64,000 nucleotides of DNA from Dyella sp. C9 (GCF_003332825.1 NZ_QIRF01000002.1:124001-188000); one strand, 5' to 3'. Positions 18,400-27,849 are shown, counted from the first letter of the stretch. Notes: a model not told the origin generated them from the letters alone. Made by a program: numbers and translations.

Positions 18400-20004
18400 T
18401 CAAACCGGGCCGGCATTGCCGAGCCGTTCGCGCAGCGATGACAGCTGTGCCTCGTAGTGCCCCAGCCGTGAGGTGTTCTTCTGAAGCGGCTGGCGCACCT
18501 GGGCTGCGCTCGCCGTACTGAGCACGGTGCGCGAGGTGGCATGGAACTCGAGGCAGGCCGGATCGAAAGCGAGCCCGCAAAAATCGAGCAGGCGTCGAAT
18601 GCGTGCCTCTGGCTCAGCCACCAGGGCTTCATACGAATGGTCCAGTACCCGCCCCGGGAAGCGCTGCTGCCAGAAACGGCACAGGCGCACATGCTCTTCG
18701 TAATGGCTCGCCATCTCGTCGAGGTCGTAGCTGAAATGCGAGCCCACGCTGAAGAGCTGGCGATAGCACGCGAAACAGGTTTCCACGGCATCCCGGTGGC
18801 CATTGACCACGCGTGCGCCAGGCAGCATCGCCAGCGCCGCGCCGAGGTATTGCCAGTTGAGCATGTTCTTGTCGGTGAAGCGGGGCCGCTGCTGGCGCCA
18901 GCGTGCGGTGCGCGCCAGGTATTCGCGCCCCAGGCGCGCCCAGTCGGCAGCGGTGGCGGCAGGCGCCCATTGCGGAAAGGCCACGCCGCGCCGCCTGGAC
19001 TCCTCTTCGATGACCTGCGGCAGGTCGGTGATTTCGTCGGCGCCCTCCACCAGCGGATGCGACGCGAGGATCTGCTCGGTCAGCGTGGAGCCCGATCGCG
19101 GCAGGCTGACGATGAAGATGACCTCCTGCCCCAACAAGGCATCCACCGGTTCGGGGCCCGGGTGCGCGAACGCCGCCATGATGGCGTCGACCTGGCGGCG
19201 TTCCGCTGCGGCGTCCCAACGTAGCTGTCGCCGCTTGAGCGCATTCGCCTCACGCAGCACTTCAAAGGCAGGCGCGTAGGCCGAACCATCCTCCAGCGCC
19301 TTCGCCAGCGCAAAGCCGATGGCAATGCGCGCATCGGCGGCCAGGTCAGGCTTGCGGAACAGCTGCTGCAACTGCGCCCGGTCGGCATCATTGAAGGGTT
19401 CGGTCTTGAGGTTGGCCAGTGCGTGCCAGGCCAGGTGATTGGCCGGCTGGTGGCGCAGCACCTCCCGGTAGTTCGCCACCGCGGCACGGATGTCACCCAA
19501 GCTGACCTGCGTGTCGGCAAGACTATTGCGCGCCATGACGTGCCTGGCATCGAGTTGCAGCACGCGCTCGAATGCCCGGCAGGCTTCCTCCCTGCGCATG
19601 TGCACCTTGAGTGCCTTGCCCAGGTTGAACCAGGCCGGCGTCATGCCGGGCGCCCGTTCGCACGCGCGATGTAACGAGGCCAGCGCCAGTGCCACATCGC
19701 CGTGCTCGAACTGCGAGATGCCCAGATACATCAGGGTGGGCGCGTCGTCGGGACGAAGTCGCAGCGATTCGTCGAAACCCCGGATCGCCGCGGCATGGTT
19801 CCCCCGCATCTGCGACACCACACCCAGCAACATATGCCCCTCGGCGCTTTTCGGCGCCAGCGCCAGAAGGCTCATCAGGGCGCGCTCGGCGGGCTCCGGC
19901 CGACCATGCGCGAGCGCATTGCCCGCCTCCTGCAGGAAGCGAAGCGCGGCCGGCGACAAACCTGCCGCGCGATCAGCCGGCGTGGAGGCCTGGTTTGCCG
20001 TCAT
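18400..20004 (-). CDS. TPR-repeat sulfotransferase family protein
   Basis: 534 residues. Residues about 15-200 form five or six tetratricopeptide repeats. From about 290 on is a PAPS-dependent sulfotransferase domain: IVSLPRSGSTLTEQI (299-313) is the 5'-phosphosulfate-binding loop and DKNMLNWQYLG with VNGHRDAVETC is the 3'-phosphate-binding part. No signal peptide, so cytosolic. Such proteins often neighbour TonB receptor genes in related bacteria (from memory, not checked). Substrate unknown; it could be a peptide, tyrosine side chain or small molecule. A -10-like TATAGT lies at 20041-20046, upstream on the same strand. Confidence 0.88.
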   Translation of the reverse strand: MTANQASTPADRAAGLSPAALRFLQEAGNALAHGRPEPAERALMSLLALAPKSAEGHMLLGVVSQMRGNHAAAIRGFDESLRLRPDDAPTLMYLGISQFEHGDVALALASLHRACERAPGMTPAWFNLGKALKVHMRREEACRAFERVLQLDARHVMARNSLADTQVSLGDIRAAVANYREVLRHQPANHLAWHALANLKTEPFNDADRAQLQQLFRKPDLAADARIAIGFALAKALEDGSAYAPAFEVLREANALKRRQLRWDAAAERRQVDAIMAAFAHPGPEPVDALLGQEVIFIVSLPRSGSTLTEQILASHPLVEGADEITDLPQVIEEESRRRGVAFPQWAPAATAADWARLGREYLARTARWRQQRPRFTDKNMLNWQYLGAALAMLPGARVVNGHRDAVETCFACYRQLFSVGSHFSYDLDEMASHYEEHVRLCRFWQQRFPGRVLDHSYEALVAEPEARIRRLLDFCGLAFDPACLEFHATSRTVLSTASAAQVRQPLQKNTSRLGHYEAQLSSLRERLGNAGPV

Positions 20005-20112
20005 GTTGCGTGCCTTTGGAGTAAGCGTTCAGAGGACGGAACTATAGCGAGGCCAGCCGCGGGCAGGCCTGCCGAGCCCGCCCCTCATCGGTTCAGGGCC
20101 GGGCACGGGCCG

Positions 20113-20652
20113 CTATTCGTCCACGCCCGGATCCATCCCGGGGAACAACACCTCGGTATAGCCGAACTTGCTGAAGTCGGTGATGCGCGAGGGATACAGC
20201 CGGCCGATCAGGTGGTCACACTCGTGCTGCACCACCCGTGCGTGAAAGCCGTCGGCGGTGCGGTCGATCCGGGCGCCGGCGGGGTCCAGCCCCTGGTAAC
20301 GGATCAGCGTGTAGCGGTTCACCGCACCGCGCAGGCCGGGCACCGACAGGCATCCCTCCCAGCCCTCTTCCATGTCCTGCGAGAGCGGGGTGATCACGGG
20401 ATTGAGCAGGATGGTGCGCGGCACGGCCGGGGCGTCCGGGTACCGCTCGGAACGGTCGAACCCGAAAATGACCAGCTGCAGGTCCACGCCGATCTGGGGC
20501 GCCGCCAGGCCGACCCCGCCCGCGTCATGCATGGTGTCGAACATGTCGGCGATGAGCGCCTCCAGGCCGGCGCTGCCGATCATGGCGTCGGGAACCGGCG
20601 GTGCCACGCGGAGCAGCCGTGGATCGCCCATCTTAAGAATCTCGCGGATCAT
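20113..20652 (-). CDS. def: Peptide deformylase
   Basis: 179 residues. Removes the formyl group from the N-terminal methionine of new proteins. The three metal-site motifs are complete: GVGLAAPQ (46-53), EGCLS (99-103) and HECDH (143-147). ATG 20652 is preceded by GAGG. It is not next to fmt, so this is likely the second, stand-alone deformylase found in many Xanthomonadales. Monocistronic, with cstA transcribed divergently. Confidence 0.96.
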   Translation of the reverse strand: MIREILKMGDPRLLRVAPPVPDAMIGSAGLEALIADMFDTMHDAGGVGLAAPQIGVDLQLVIFGFDRSERYPDAPAVPRTILLNPVITPLSQDMEEGWEGCLSVPGLRGAVNRYTLIRYQGLDPAGARIDRTADGFHARVVQHECDHLIGRLYPSRITDFSKFGYTEVLFPGMDPGVDE

Positions 20653-20856
20653 GGAAAACCTCGCCTGGTCATGCGGTTACCGGCGCCGGATGCGACGCCG
20701 GCGAGACCGCCAGTGTACGCGCTGGGCACGCCACTGGCGTGTCCCGCCCGGCTCCACCCATTCGACCAAAGGCTAATATTTGCGGGCGCATAATGGCATT
20801 GACCACCGGAGCCACCGGAACGACCCTTGCGAAGGACTGTCCAGGAGCCGATGCGT

Positions 20857-22935
20857 ATGTCAGCCATTGCCGTCAAACCAAGTCCGGCAGGAAAGATCCT
20901 ATGGGCCGCCATCGCCATCGTCGGCGCCTGGTGCCTGGGTGTAGTCGCCTTGCGACGGGGCGAACCGATCAATGCGATCTGGCTGGTGGCCGCCGCCATC
21001 GCCGTGTTCGTGATCGGCTACCGCTTCTACGGCAAGTTCATCAACGACAAGGTGTTGTGCATGGACCCCACGCGGGCCACGCCCGCCGTGTTGCGCAATG
21101 ACGGCCTGGACTACGTGCCCACCGACAAGTGGGTGGTGTTCGGCCACCATTTCGCCGCCATCGCCGGCGCCGGCCCGCTGGTGGGCCCGGTGCTGGCCGC
21201 CCAGATGGGTTACCTGCCCGGCACCTTGTGGATCCTGTTCGGCGTGGTGTTCGCCGGCGCCGTGCAGGACTTCATGATCCTGGGCCTGTCGGTGCGCCGC
21301 GACGGCCGCTCGCTGGGCAACATGCTGCGTGACGAACTGGGGCCGGTGGCCGGCGTGGTCGCCATGTTCGGCGTGCTGGTGCTGATGATGATCGTGCTGG
21401 CGGTGCTGGCGCTGGTGGTGGTCAAGGCGCTCACCCACAGCCCGTGGGGCACCTTCACCGTGGCCGCCACCATCCCGATCGCCCTGTTGATGGGCGTGTA
21501 CCTGCGCTGGCTGCGCCCGGGCAAGATCCTCGAGGTGTCGATCATCGGCCTGGTGCTGCTGCTTGCCTCGATCTGGTTCGGCTCGCACGTGGCGGCCTCG
21601 CCGACCTGGTCGGCGGTGTTCGACTTCGATGCCAAGTCGCTGGCCTGGCTGCTGATCGCCTATGGTTTCTGCGCCTCGGTGCTGCCGGTATGGCTGCTGC
21701 TGGCGCCGCGCGATTACCTCAGCACCTTCCTCAAGATCGGCACCATCCTGCTGCTGGCGCTGGCCATCTTCCTCGCCGCGCCCACCTTGCAGATGCCGGC
21801 GGTGACCAAGTTCATCGACGGCACCGGCCCGGTGTTCCAGGGCAACCTGTTCCCGTTCCTGTTCATCACCATCGCCTGCGGCGCGGTGTCGGGCTGGCAT
21901 TCGATCATCGCCTCGGGTACCACGCCCAAGCTGCTGGCCAGCGAGGGTGAGGCACGCATGGTCGGCTACGGCGGCATGCTGATGGAGGCCTTCGTCGCCA
22001 TCATGGCGCTGGTGGCCGCCGCCTCGCTGCATCCGGGCGTGTACTTCGCCATGAACTCGCCCTCGGCGCTGATCGGCACCACCGCCCAGCAGGCCGCCAC
22101 CACCATCAGCCAGTGGGGCTTCGTGGTGACGCCGGACGAGTTGCTCAACACGGCCAAGAACATCGGCGAGTCCAGCGTGCTCAGCCGCGCCGGCGGTGCC
22201 CCGACCCTGGCGGTGGGCATGGCCCAGCTGCTGCACGGCATCATCCCGGGCGAAGGCATGATGGCCTTCTGGTACCACTACGCGATCCTGTTCGAGGCGC
22301 TGTTCATCCTCACCACGGTGGATGCCGGTACCCGCGTGGGCCGCTTCATGATCCAGGAGATCGCCGGCCTGGTGCACAAGCCGCTGCAACACACCGAGTC
22401 GTGGACCGGCAATCTGCTGGCCACGGCCATCTGCGTAGGCCTGTGGGGCTACTTCCTGTACCAGGGCGCGGTGGATCCGCTGGGCGGCATCAATACGCTG
22501 TGGCCGCTGTTCGGCATCGCCAACCAGATGCTTGCCGCGGTGGCGCTGATGCTGGCGACGGTGGTGACGGTGAAGCTCAAGCGCGAGCGCTATGTGCTGG
22601 TGCCGGGCATTCCCGCGATCTGGCTGGTGGTGTGCACGCTGACCGCCGGCTGGGAAAAGCTCAGCGGCCCGATCAGCTTCACCGCCGCCGCACAGAAGTA
22701 CGCGCAAGCCGCGGCCGACGGCAAGCTGCTGGCGCCGGCCAAGACGGTGGAGGAAATGCAGCGCATCGTCACCAACAACTACGTCGACGCCGCGCTGACC
22801 GGCATCTTCATGCTGCTGATCCTCACCATGCTCGGCTTTGCCATCCGCTCGATCGTCAAGGCGTGGGGCATCAACCACCCGACCGCACACGAGGAGCCCT
22901 ACGTCGCACTGGCGAGCGTGTCCACCTCCCACTGA
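20857..22935 (+). CDS. cstA: Carbon starvation protein CstA family, pyruvate/peptide transporter
   Basis: 692 residues with about 18 membrane helices. The conserved N-terminal block GYRFYGKFINDKVL and the segment VFGHHFAAIAGAGPLVGPVLAAQMG are CstA signatures. E. coli CstA and BtsT take up peptides or pyruvate. ATG 20857 lies 9 bp after AGGAG (20843-20847); the ATG at 20851 is only 3 bp away and less likely. The small YbdD-type gene follows 10 bp after the stop, the usual partner of cstA. Confidence 0.95.
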   Translation: MSAIAVKPSPAGKILWAAIAIVGAWCLGVVALRRGEPINAIWLVAAAIAVFVIGYRFYGKFINDKVLCMDPTRATPAVLRNDGLDYVPTDKWVVFGHHFAAIAGAGPLVGPVLAAQMGYLPGTLWILFGVVFAGAVQDFMILGLSVRRDGRSLGNMLRDELGPVAGVVAMFGVLVLMMIVLAVLALVVVKALTHSPWGTFTVAATIPIALLMGVYLRWLRPGKILEVSIIGLVLLLASIWFGSHVAASPTWSAVFDFDAKSLAWLLIAYGFCASVLPVWLLLAPRDYLSTFLKIGTILLLALAIFLAAPTLQMPAVTKFIDGTGPVFQGNLFPFLFITIACGAVSGWHSIIASGTTPKLLASEGEARMVGYGGMLMEAFVAIMALVAAASLHPGVYFAMNSPSALIGTTAQQAATTISQWGFVVTPDELLNTAKNIGESSVLSRAGGAPTLAVGMAQLLHGIIPGEGMMAFWYHYAILFEALFILTTVDAGTRVGRFMIQEIAGLVHKPLQHTESWTGNLLATAICVGLWGYFLYQGAVDPLGGINTLWPLFGIANQMLAAVALMLATVVTVKLKRERYVLVPGIPAIWLVVCTLTAGWEKLSGPISFTAAAQKYAQAAADGKLLAPAKTVEEMQRIVTNNYVDAALTGIFMLLILTMLGFAIRSIVKAWGINHPTAHEEPYVALASVSTSH

Positions 22936-22945
22936 GGGCCAGGCC

Positions 22946-23146
22946 ATGACCATGAAAGCGAACCTGCAGGCTTTCCGGAAATGGGCGGTGCAAACCGCCC
23001 GGCTGTGCTGCGGCGTTCCTGACTACGACGTGTACGTGAAGCACCTGCGCGAGCATCACCCGGAGCGCAGCGTGCCCACCTATGCGGAGTTCTTCCGCGA
23101 GCGCCAGATCGCACGCTACAAGGGCACCGGCGGCCGCTGCTGCTGA
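22946..23146 (+). CDS. YbdD/YjiX family small protein, partner of CstA
   Basis: 66 residues, cysteine-rich ends: ARLCCGVPDYDVYVKHLREHHP and a C-terminal GTGGRCC. This is the DUF466 family, known to be needed for pyruvate transport by the CstA/BtsT carriers in E. coli. It starts 10 bp downstream of cstA, in the same operon. A second in-frame ATG is at 22952. The transcription unit ends in a strong terminator 14 bp later. Confidence 0.93.
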   Translation: MTMKANLQAFRKWAVQTARLCCGVPDYDVYVKHLREHHPERSVPTYAEFFRERQIARYKGTGGRCC

Positions 23147-23160
23147 ACGCAAGTGCCTGG

Positions 23161-23194
23161 AAGGCCATGCCCCGCCTGGGGCATGGCCTTTTTC
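23161..23194 (+). terminator. Strong intrinsic terminator of the cstA operon
   Basis: AAGGCCATGCCCC (23161-23173) and GGGGCATGGCCTT (23178-23190) form a perfect 13-bp stem with loop GCCT, followed by a run of five Ts. Confidence 0.96.
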
Positions 23195-23275
23195 GTGCCC
23201 GTGAGACTGGGCTTTCGGTGGCTTTCCCTTCATCATCGCGCAGGGATCATGCCGGTCCACCCCACCCGATTGACC

Positions 23276-23779
23276 ATGACCGAACACCACCTCACCAAGC
23301 CGACCTCCGAGATCGAGTCGCAGCACAGCCTCGGCCTGCGCATCATCGCCATCTACAAGGCGGTCAAGACCGTGTGCCTGATCCTGGTGGCGATCTTCGC
23401 CTTCCACCTGGACCGCGAGCAGAATTTCGAGAAGCTGGTGCACTGGCTGGAACACCTGTCGCTGACCGACAGCAACGGGCTGCGCTGGCGCCTGGTCGAA
23501 CTGCTGCAGGAGATGGGACCCAGCAAGTTCGTGGCGATCGGTCTGGTGGCGCTGGCCTATGCGGCGATCTTCGCCACCGAGGGCACCGGCCTGTGGCTGC
23601 GCAAGCACTGGGCCGAATGGTTCACGGTGATCGCCACCGGCTCACTGATTCCGCTGGAGTTCTACGAGACCCTGCACCGCTTCACCTGGCTGAAGCTGGG
23701 GGCCCTGCTCGCCAACATAGCGATCGTGGTCTACCTGGTACGCATCGCCATGCAGCCCCGCCCACCCAAGGCCAAGTAA
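23276..23779 (+). CDS. DUF2127 family membrane protein
   Basis: 167 residues with four predicted membrane helices; GLRIIAIYKAVKTVCLILVAIFAFHL at the start and FYETLHRFTWLKLGALLANIAIVVYLV at the end match the DUF2127 family, whose role is unknown. ATG 23276 is used; an in-frame ATG at 23249 lies just after CAGGGA and would add nine residues. It stands alone after the cstA terminator and ends against a palindromic repeat. Confidence 0.8.
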   Translation: MTEHHLTKPTSEIESQHSLGLRIIAIYKAVKTVCLILVAIFAFHLDREQNFEKLVHWLEHLSLTDSNGLRWRLVELLQEMGPSKFVAIGLVALAYAAIFATEGTGLWLRKHWAEWFTVIATGSLIPLEFYETLHRFTWLKLGALLANIAIVVYLVRIAMQPRPPKAK

Positions 23780-23782
23780 GCC

Positions 23783-23855
23783 CGCACCCTGTGCACGTAA
23801 CACCCGCAAGGCGGTGACACCGCAAGGTCAGATCGCGCACGGGGTGCGCTCCTAC
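23783..23855. repeat. Palindromic (REP-like) element, family B copy 2 (decayed)
   Basis: Left arm CGCACCCTGTGCACG (23783-23797) pairs with CGCGCACGGGGTGCG (right arm, 23834-23848) at 13 of 15 positions. The outer tail GCTCCTAC is the same as in copy 1 at 7722-7798. The right edge supplies the TAG stop of the adjoining kinase gene. Confidence 0.85.
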
Positions 23856-25438
23856 AACGAAGGGGTGCCGTCCGGGAGCTGGGTGGCCGCGCTCGCTTCC
23901 AGTGCCTCGCGCACGGTGCGCAGCAGCTTCTGGGTCGAGATGGGCTTGTCCACCAGGTACAGATGCTCCATCACCGGCAGCTCGTCCATGTCGGGCGGCG
24001 CATCGGGACGGGCCAGCAGCAGGACCGCGCGACGGTAGCCGTGGTCGAACAGTGCCGCCAGCGTGCGCACGCCGGTGAACAGGTTCATGTCCGCATCGAG
24101 TACCACCAGGTCGGGTACGCCTTGCGCCTCGATCCACTGCAGCGCCGCGGTACCGCTCTGGCTGGCATGCGCCTGGTAGCCCCACGAATCGAGGGTGTCG
24201 ACCAACAGCGAGAGCTGGCCGGCTTCTTCCACCACCACCAACACGCGCTCGGCCTCGCCCTGCAGGTTGATGTCCTCTTCGAGTTCGAGCGCGTCGCCAC
24301 GCTGCGCCGTCAACGGAATATAGATCTGGAAGCAGGTGCCCTGCCCTGGCTCGCTTTCCACCCGGATCACGCCGCCATGCGCGGTAACAATGCGCTTGCA
24401 TGACACCAGTCCCAGGCCGGTGCCGGTGTCCTTGGTGGTGTAGAACGGTTCGAACAGGTGCTGCCGCGCCTGCTCGTCCATGCCGGTGCCGCTGTCGGCC
24501 ACGCTCAAGCAAAGATAACTGCCCTCGTTGGCCTCTTCCTCGGGCAGGAAGAAGGCATCGGGCAGATGGGCCACCGCGGTTCCGATGCGCAGGTTGCCGC
24601 CCTCGGGCATGGCCTGGATCGCATTGAGGCTGAGGTTGAGCAGGCACTGCTGCAACTCGGTGTGGTTGCCGTCGAAGGTGAGTTCGGGATCCTCCGCGTT
24701 CATGTCCAGCACCACGAAACGCGGCACGCTCCCCTGCAGCAGCAGGCCCAGCGCCTCGAGCAACGCCCCCACCCGCACCTGCTCCGCGCGGCGGGCGCCA
24801 CGCGCAAAGGAAAGCATCGACTGCACCATGTCCAGGCCGCGCTTGCCGCAATCGCGCACCAGGCGGCCGAGCCGCGCCAGGCGCGGATCTTCCTGGTAGT
24901 CCTGCAGGCTGTCGCCAGCCAGCAACAGGGGTTGCAGCAGGTTGCGCAGGTCGTGGCTGAGGCCGCCGGCCAGCATGGCCAGGCTCTCGAAGCGCTGCGC
25001 GCGGATCAGTTCGGTTTCGGCGCGCCGCCTCGCGCGCTGGGCCTCGGCCTCGCGCAGGGCCCGGCGCACTGCCGAAGCCAGCCGCGCCGGGTTCTGCTTG
25101 AGGATGTAATCGGTCGCGCCATTGCGCAAAGCCTCGATCGCGGCCTCCTCGCCGAGCGTGGCCGAGACGAAGATGAAGGGCAGGTCCTGGTCGCGCTCGC
25201 GCAACAGGTCCAGCGCGCGCTGGCCGGAAAAGCCCGGCATGCTCAGGTCCGACAGCACGATGTGCGGGTGGAACTCCTCCAGCGCCGCCAGGTATTCGCG
25301 CTCGGCATCGACCAGCTGCACGTCATATTCGATATGGTCGGCGTCGAGCTCGGACAGCACCAGTTCGGCATCGAGCTGGCTATCCTCGATCTGCAGGACC
25401 CGGATTCGGGGTAGTGCCCAGTGTTGCCTGTCCGCCAT
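23852..25438 (-). CDS. Hybrid histidine kinase: REC - kinase - REC
   Basis: 528 residues, no membrane segment. Receiver 1 (about 11-125) has phospho-acceptor D64 (LSDLSMPGF). The kinase has phospho-acceptor H162 in GGLSHDLRNLLQPLL, an N box (LLNLSLNAIQAMP) and a G box (DTGTGLGLVSCKRIV). Receiver 2 (about 398-515) has D448 in VVLDADMN. It has no DNA-binding output. It is downstream of a membrane kinase and a single-domain receiver on the same strand (38-bp gap), forming a phosphorelay set. The final codons Ser-Leu-TAG run into the palindromic repeat. Confidence 0.9.
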   Translation of the reverse strand: MADRQHWALPRIRVLQIEDSQLDAELVLSELDADHIEYDVQLVDAEREYLAALEEFHPHIVLSDLSMPGFSGQRALDLLRERDQDLPFIFVSATLGEEAAIEALRNGATDYILKQNPARLASAVRRALREAEAQRARRRAETELIRAQRFESLAMLAGGLSHDLRNLLQPLLLAGDSLQDYQEDPRLARLGRLVRDCGKRGLDMVQSMLSFARGARRAEQVRVGALLEALGLLLQGSVPRFVVLDMNAEDPELTFDGNHTELQQCLLNLSLNAIQAMPEGGNLRIGTAVAHLPDAFFLPEEEANEGSYLCLSVADSGTGMDEQARQHLFEPFYTTKDTGTGLGLVSCKRIVTAHGGVIRVESEPGQGTCFQIYIPLTAQRGDALELEEDINLQGEAERVLVVVEEAGQLSLLVDTLDSWGYQAHASQSGTAALQWIEAQGVPDLVVLDADMNLFTGVRTLAALFDHGYRRAVLLLARPDAPPDMDELPVMEHLYLVDKPISTQKLLRTVREALEASAATQLPDGTPSL

Positions 25439-25476
25439 CGATGACTCCGTCGTGGGGCATCCTGCCCCGATCGTAC

Positions 25477-25923
25477 TCAGGTGTGTTCAGGGCCTTGGTT
25501 GAGCACTGCCCAGAACTGCCCGACCGTGCGTACCGCCTCGAAGAACTGGTCCACGTCGACCGGTTTGATCACATAGGCGTTCGCGCCGATGTCCCAGCTG
25601 CGCGCCAGGTCGCTTTCCTCGCGCGAGGACGACAGGATCACCACCGGCACGCGGCGAAAGCGCTCGTCTGCGCGCAACTGGGTGAGCACTTCCAGGCCGC
25701 TCATCCGCGGCATCTTGATGTCCAGCAGCACCACGGCCGGATCGAGCGGTTCGCGCCCGGCCCACTCGCCCCGGCAATACAGGTAATCCAGGCAGTCCAC
25801 GCCGTCCTCCAGGTGGACCACGGGATTGGCCAGGTTCGCCTCGGCGAGCGCATCCATGGCCATTTCAGCGTCGGCGAGGCTGTCCTCGACGAGCAGGATG
25901 GTTCGAATGTCGCGATGGTTCAT
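25477..25923 (-). CDS. Single-domain response regulator (Rcp1-like)
   Basis: 148 residues, one receiver domain: acidic ED near residue 15 (LLVEDSLADAEM), phospho-Asp in VVLLDIKMPRMSG, switch region VVILSSSREESD, and conserved K in VIKPVD. The DYLYCRGEWAGREPLDP insertion is typical of Rcp1-type regulators paired with phytochrome-like kinases. Its ATG overlaps the stop of the upstream kinase gene (ATGA), so the kinase is its likely donor. No output domain. Confidence 0.92.
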   Translation of the reverse strand: MNHRDIRTILLVEDSLADAEMAMDALAEANLANPVVHLEDGVDCLDYLYCRGEWAGREPLDPAVVLLDIKMPRMSGLEVLTQLRADERFRRVPVVILSSSREESDLARSWDIGANAYVIKPVDVDQFFEAVRTVGQFWAVLNQGPEHT

Positions 25924-27770
25924 GGCCGCCTCTGCGCAAAGCTCTCCGCCAGGTCGGACGATGGCAGAGTGAAATGGAACCGGGCTCCCTGTCCTGGCTG
26001 GGCGTCGGCCCACACGCGTCCGCCGTGACGCGAAACGATGCGTCGCACATTGGCCAGGCCAATGCCGTTGCCCGGGAATTCCGAGGCGCGGTGCAGGCGC
26101 TGGAATACGCCGAACAGCTTGCCGGCGTACTGCATGTCGAAGCCCGCGCCGTTGTCGCTGACCACGAATTCATAGCTGCCGTCGCGATTGCGCTGCACGT
26201 CGACGTCGATGCGCGCCACCTCGCACTTGCCGGTGTACTTCACCGCATTGCCCAGCAGGTTCTGCCACACCGTGCGCAGCATGTTCTCGTCGCCGATCAC
26301 GATGGGCAGCGGCGCGATCGACCAGACGATATGGCGCCCATGCGCGTCGGTCTCGGCCAGTGCGCGGGCCTCGTCGGCCAGCGACTGCATGTCCACCGGC
26401 TGCAGGCGCAGCGCACCGCGTCCCAGGCGCGAGAACACCAGCAGATCTTCGATCAGCAGTGCCATGCGCCGGGAGGCATCGTTGATCACCTCGATGTAGT
26501 GCCGCGAACGCTCGTCCGCGGCCTCGCCCAGGTGTTGCTGCAGCTTGCCGGCGAATCCGCTGATGTGGCGCAGCGGCGCGCGCAGGTCGTGCGATACCGA
26601 ATAGCTGAAGGCCTCCAGCTCGCGGTTGACGTCGGATACCTGCTCGATCTTGCCCTCAAGCTGCCGGTTCAGTTCCTTCACCTGCTGCTCCACCAGCGCT
26701 CGCGCGGTGACATCGCTGAGCGTCAGCAGCAGCACCGGATCGCCGCCACCATCGGGCTCCAGGCGCCGGGCATTGATCACCACGTGGCGGTCCACGCCAT
26801 CCACCGTGCGCTGCACCAGCTCGTAGTCCCACAGTTCGCGGTCCAGCAGCAGCACGTCGTTCAGTCGTTGCAGCAGCGCGCTATCGGACCAGGCGCCATC
26901 GCCGATTTCGGTAAGCGGCATCGACTGGCGGAAATCCGGTGGCAGGCCATACAGCTCGCCGAAGGCCGCATTGACCAGCAAGGTGCCCAGGCTGGCGTCG
27001 AGCAGCGCGATCGGCTCGCGCACCGCCTGCACGATCAGCTGCGAACGCTGCACCGCCTGGCCCTCGCGCACCTCGGCACGCAGGCGGCGGCTGATCTGGC
27101 GCTCGGACACGATCACCACAATGGTCAGCAGCACCACCTGGGCGATCGCCGTGATCAGCAGCGCCAGGCTGCTGTTGAACGATTCGCGCTGGGCCTCGGC
27201 GCGCCGGTTGAGCAGCTCGTTGTTCTCGTTGCGCACGATGCCGTCGATCAGGTCGTCCATCTTGAACAACGTGCCAGCGTCGCGCATGGCATCAGCCGCG
27301 CCTTCCTGGTCCCCGTGCTCGTGGCGCAGGATGGCCTGGCCGCTGAGTGCAAGGCGGCCGTTCACGGTAGAGCTCAGCGATCCGATCAGCGCCTGCTGGT
27401 CGGGGCTGTCCCGCGTCATCTCGCGCAACTGGGACAGCAGGCTCGGCACATCGTGGGCAGCCCGATCGGCCCGCATGCGCACCTGCGGATCGTAGTCCCC
27501 ATGGATCAACCGGTAGATCGCCGCCTCGCTGTCGCTGATGACGTAGGCAATGCGATAGGTGAGCGACTTCACCTCCGAGGAGTGGGTGACCCGCTCGCTG
27601 GCCTCGATGGCCTCGCTGGAACCACTGCGGGTGACCATGTAGGGCAAGGCGACGATGACGAGCACGGCGGCCAGCAGGCCGCCCAGCCGCCAGCGCAGGG
27701 CCACGCGGTCCCCCATGGCCGGGCGCAGCGTCGACGCCAATTTCCAGGATGAGCGCAGCATGTAGGGCAT
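25920..27770 (-). CDS. Membrane sensor histidine kinase with periplasmic CHASE3-like sensor and PAS domain
   Basis: 616 residues. Membrane helices at about 29-47 and 201-222 flank an all-helical periplasmic domain (50-200) resembling CHASE3. A PAS domain (about 245-360) and a coiled linker precede HisKA with H394 in SYSVSHDLRAPLRHISGF and HATPase with NLLGNAVKYTG, DNGAGFDM and GNGIGLANVRRIV. This is the phytochrome-kinase-like class that signals to Rcp1-type receivers; the next gene encodes exactly such a receiver. AGGGTGA precedes ATG 27770. The signal sensed is unknown. Confidence 0.92.
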   Translation of the reverse strand: MPYMLRSSWKLASTLRPAMGDRVALRWRLGGLLAAVLVIVALPYMVTRSGSSEAIEASERVTHSSEVKSLTYRIAYVISDSEAAIYRLIHGDYDPQVRMRADRAAHDVPSLLSQLREMTRDSPDQQALIGSLSSTVNGRLALSGQAILRHEHGDQEGAADAMRDAGTLFKMDDLIDGIVRNENNELLNRRAEAQRESFNSSLALLITAIAQVVLLTIVVIVSERQISRRLRAEVREGQAVQRSQLIVQAVREPIALLDASLGTLLVNAAFGELYGLPPDFRQSMPLTEIGDGAWSDSALLQRLNDVLLLDRELWDYELVQRTVDGVDRHVVINARRLEPDGGGDPVLLLTLSDVTARALVEQQVKELNRQLEGKIEQVSDVNRELEAFSYSVSHDLRAPLRHISGFAGKLQQHLGEAADERSRHYIEVINDASRRMALLIEDLLVFSRLGRGALRLQPVDMQSLADEARALAETDAHGRHIVWSIAPLPIVIGDENMLRTVWQNLLGNAVKYTGKCEVARIDVDVQRNRDGSYEFVVSDNGAGFDMQYAGKLFGVFQRLHRASEFPGNGIGLANVRRIVSRHGGRVWADAQPGQGARFHFTLPSSDLAESFAQRRP

Positions 27771-27801
27771 GGTTGCAGAATCACCCTAACGATTGCCACC
27801 T

Positions 27802-27835
27802 CCTACTGCAGGCTTTTTGATAAGCCTTTAGTAGG
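27802..27835. promoter_or_regulatory. Interrupted hairpin between GH92 and kinase genes
   Basis: CCTACT-GC-AGGCTT-TTTGAT-AAGCCT-TT-AGTAGG: two nested stems of 6 bp each. It lies 14 bp past the GH92 stop and 32 bp before the kinase start, both on the minus strand. Possible terminator without a T-tract, or operator of the kinase gene. Confidence 0.5.
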
Positions 27836-27849
27836 TGATCTCTTACGCA

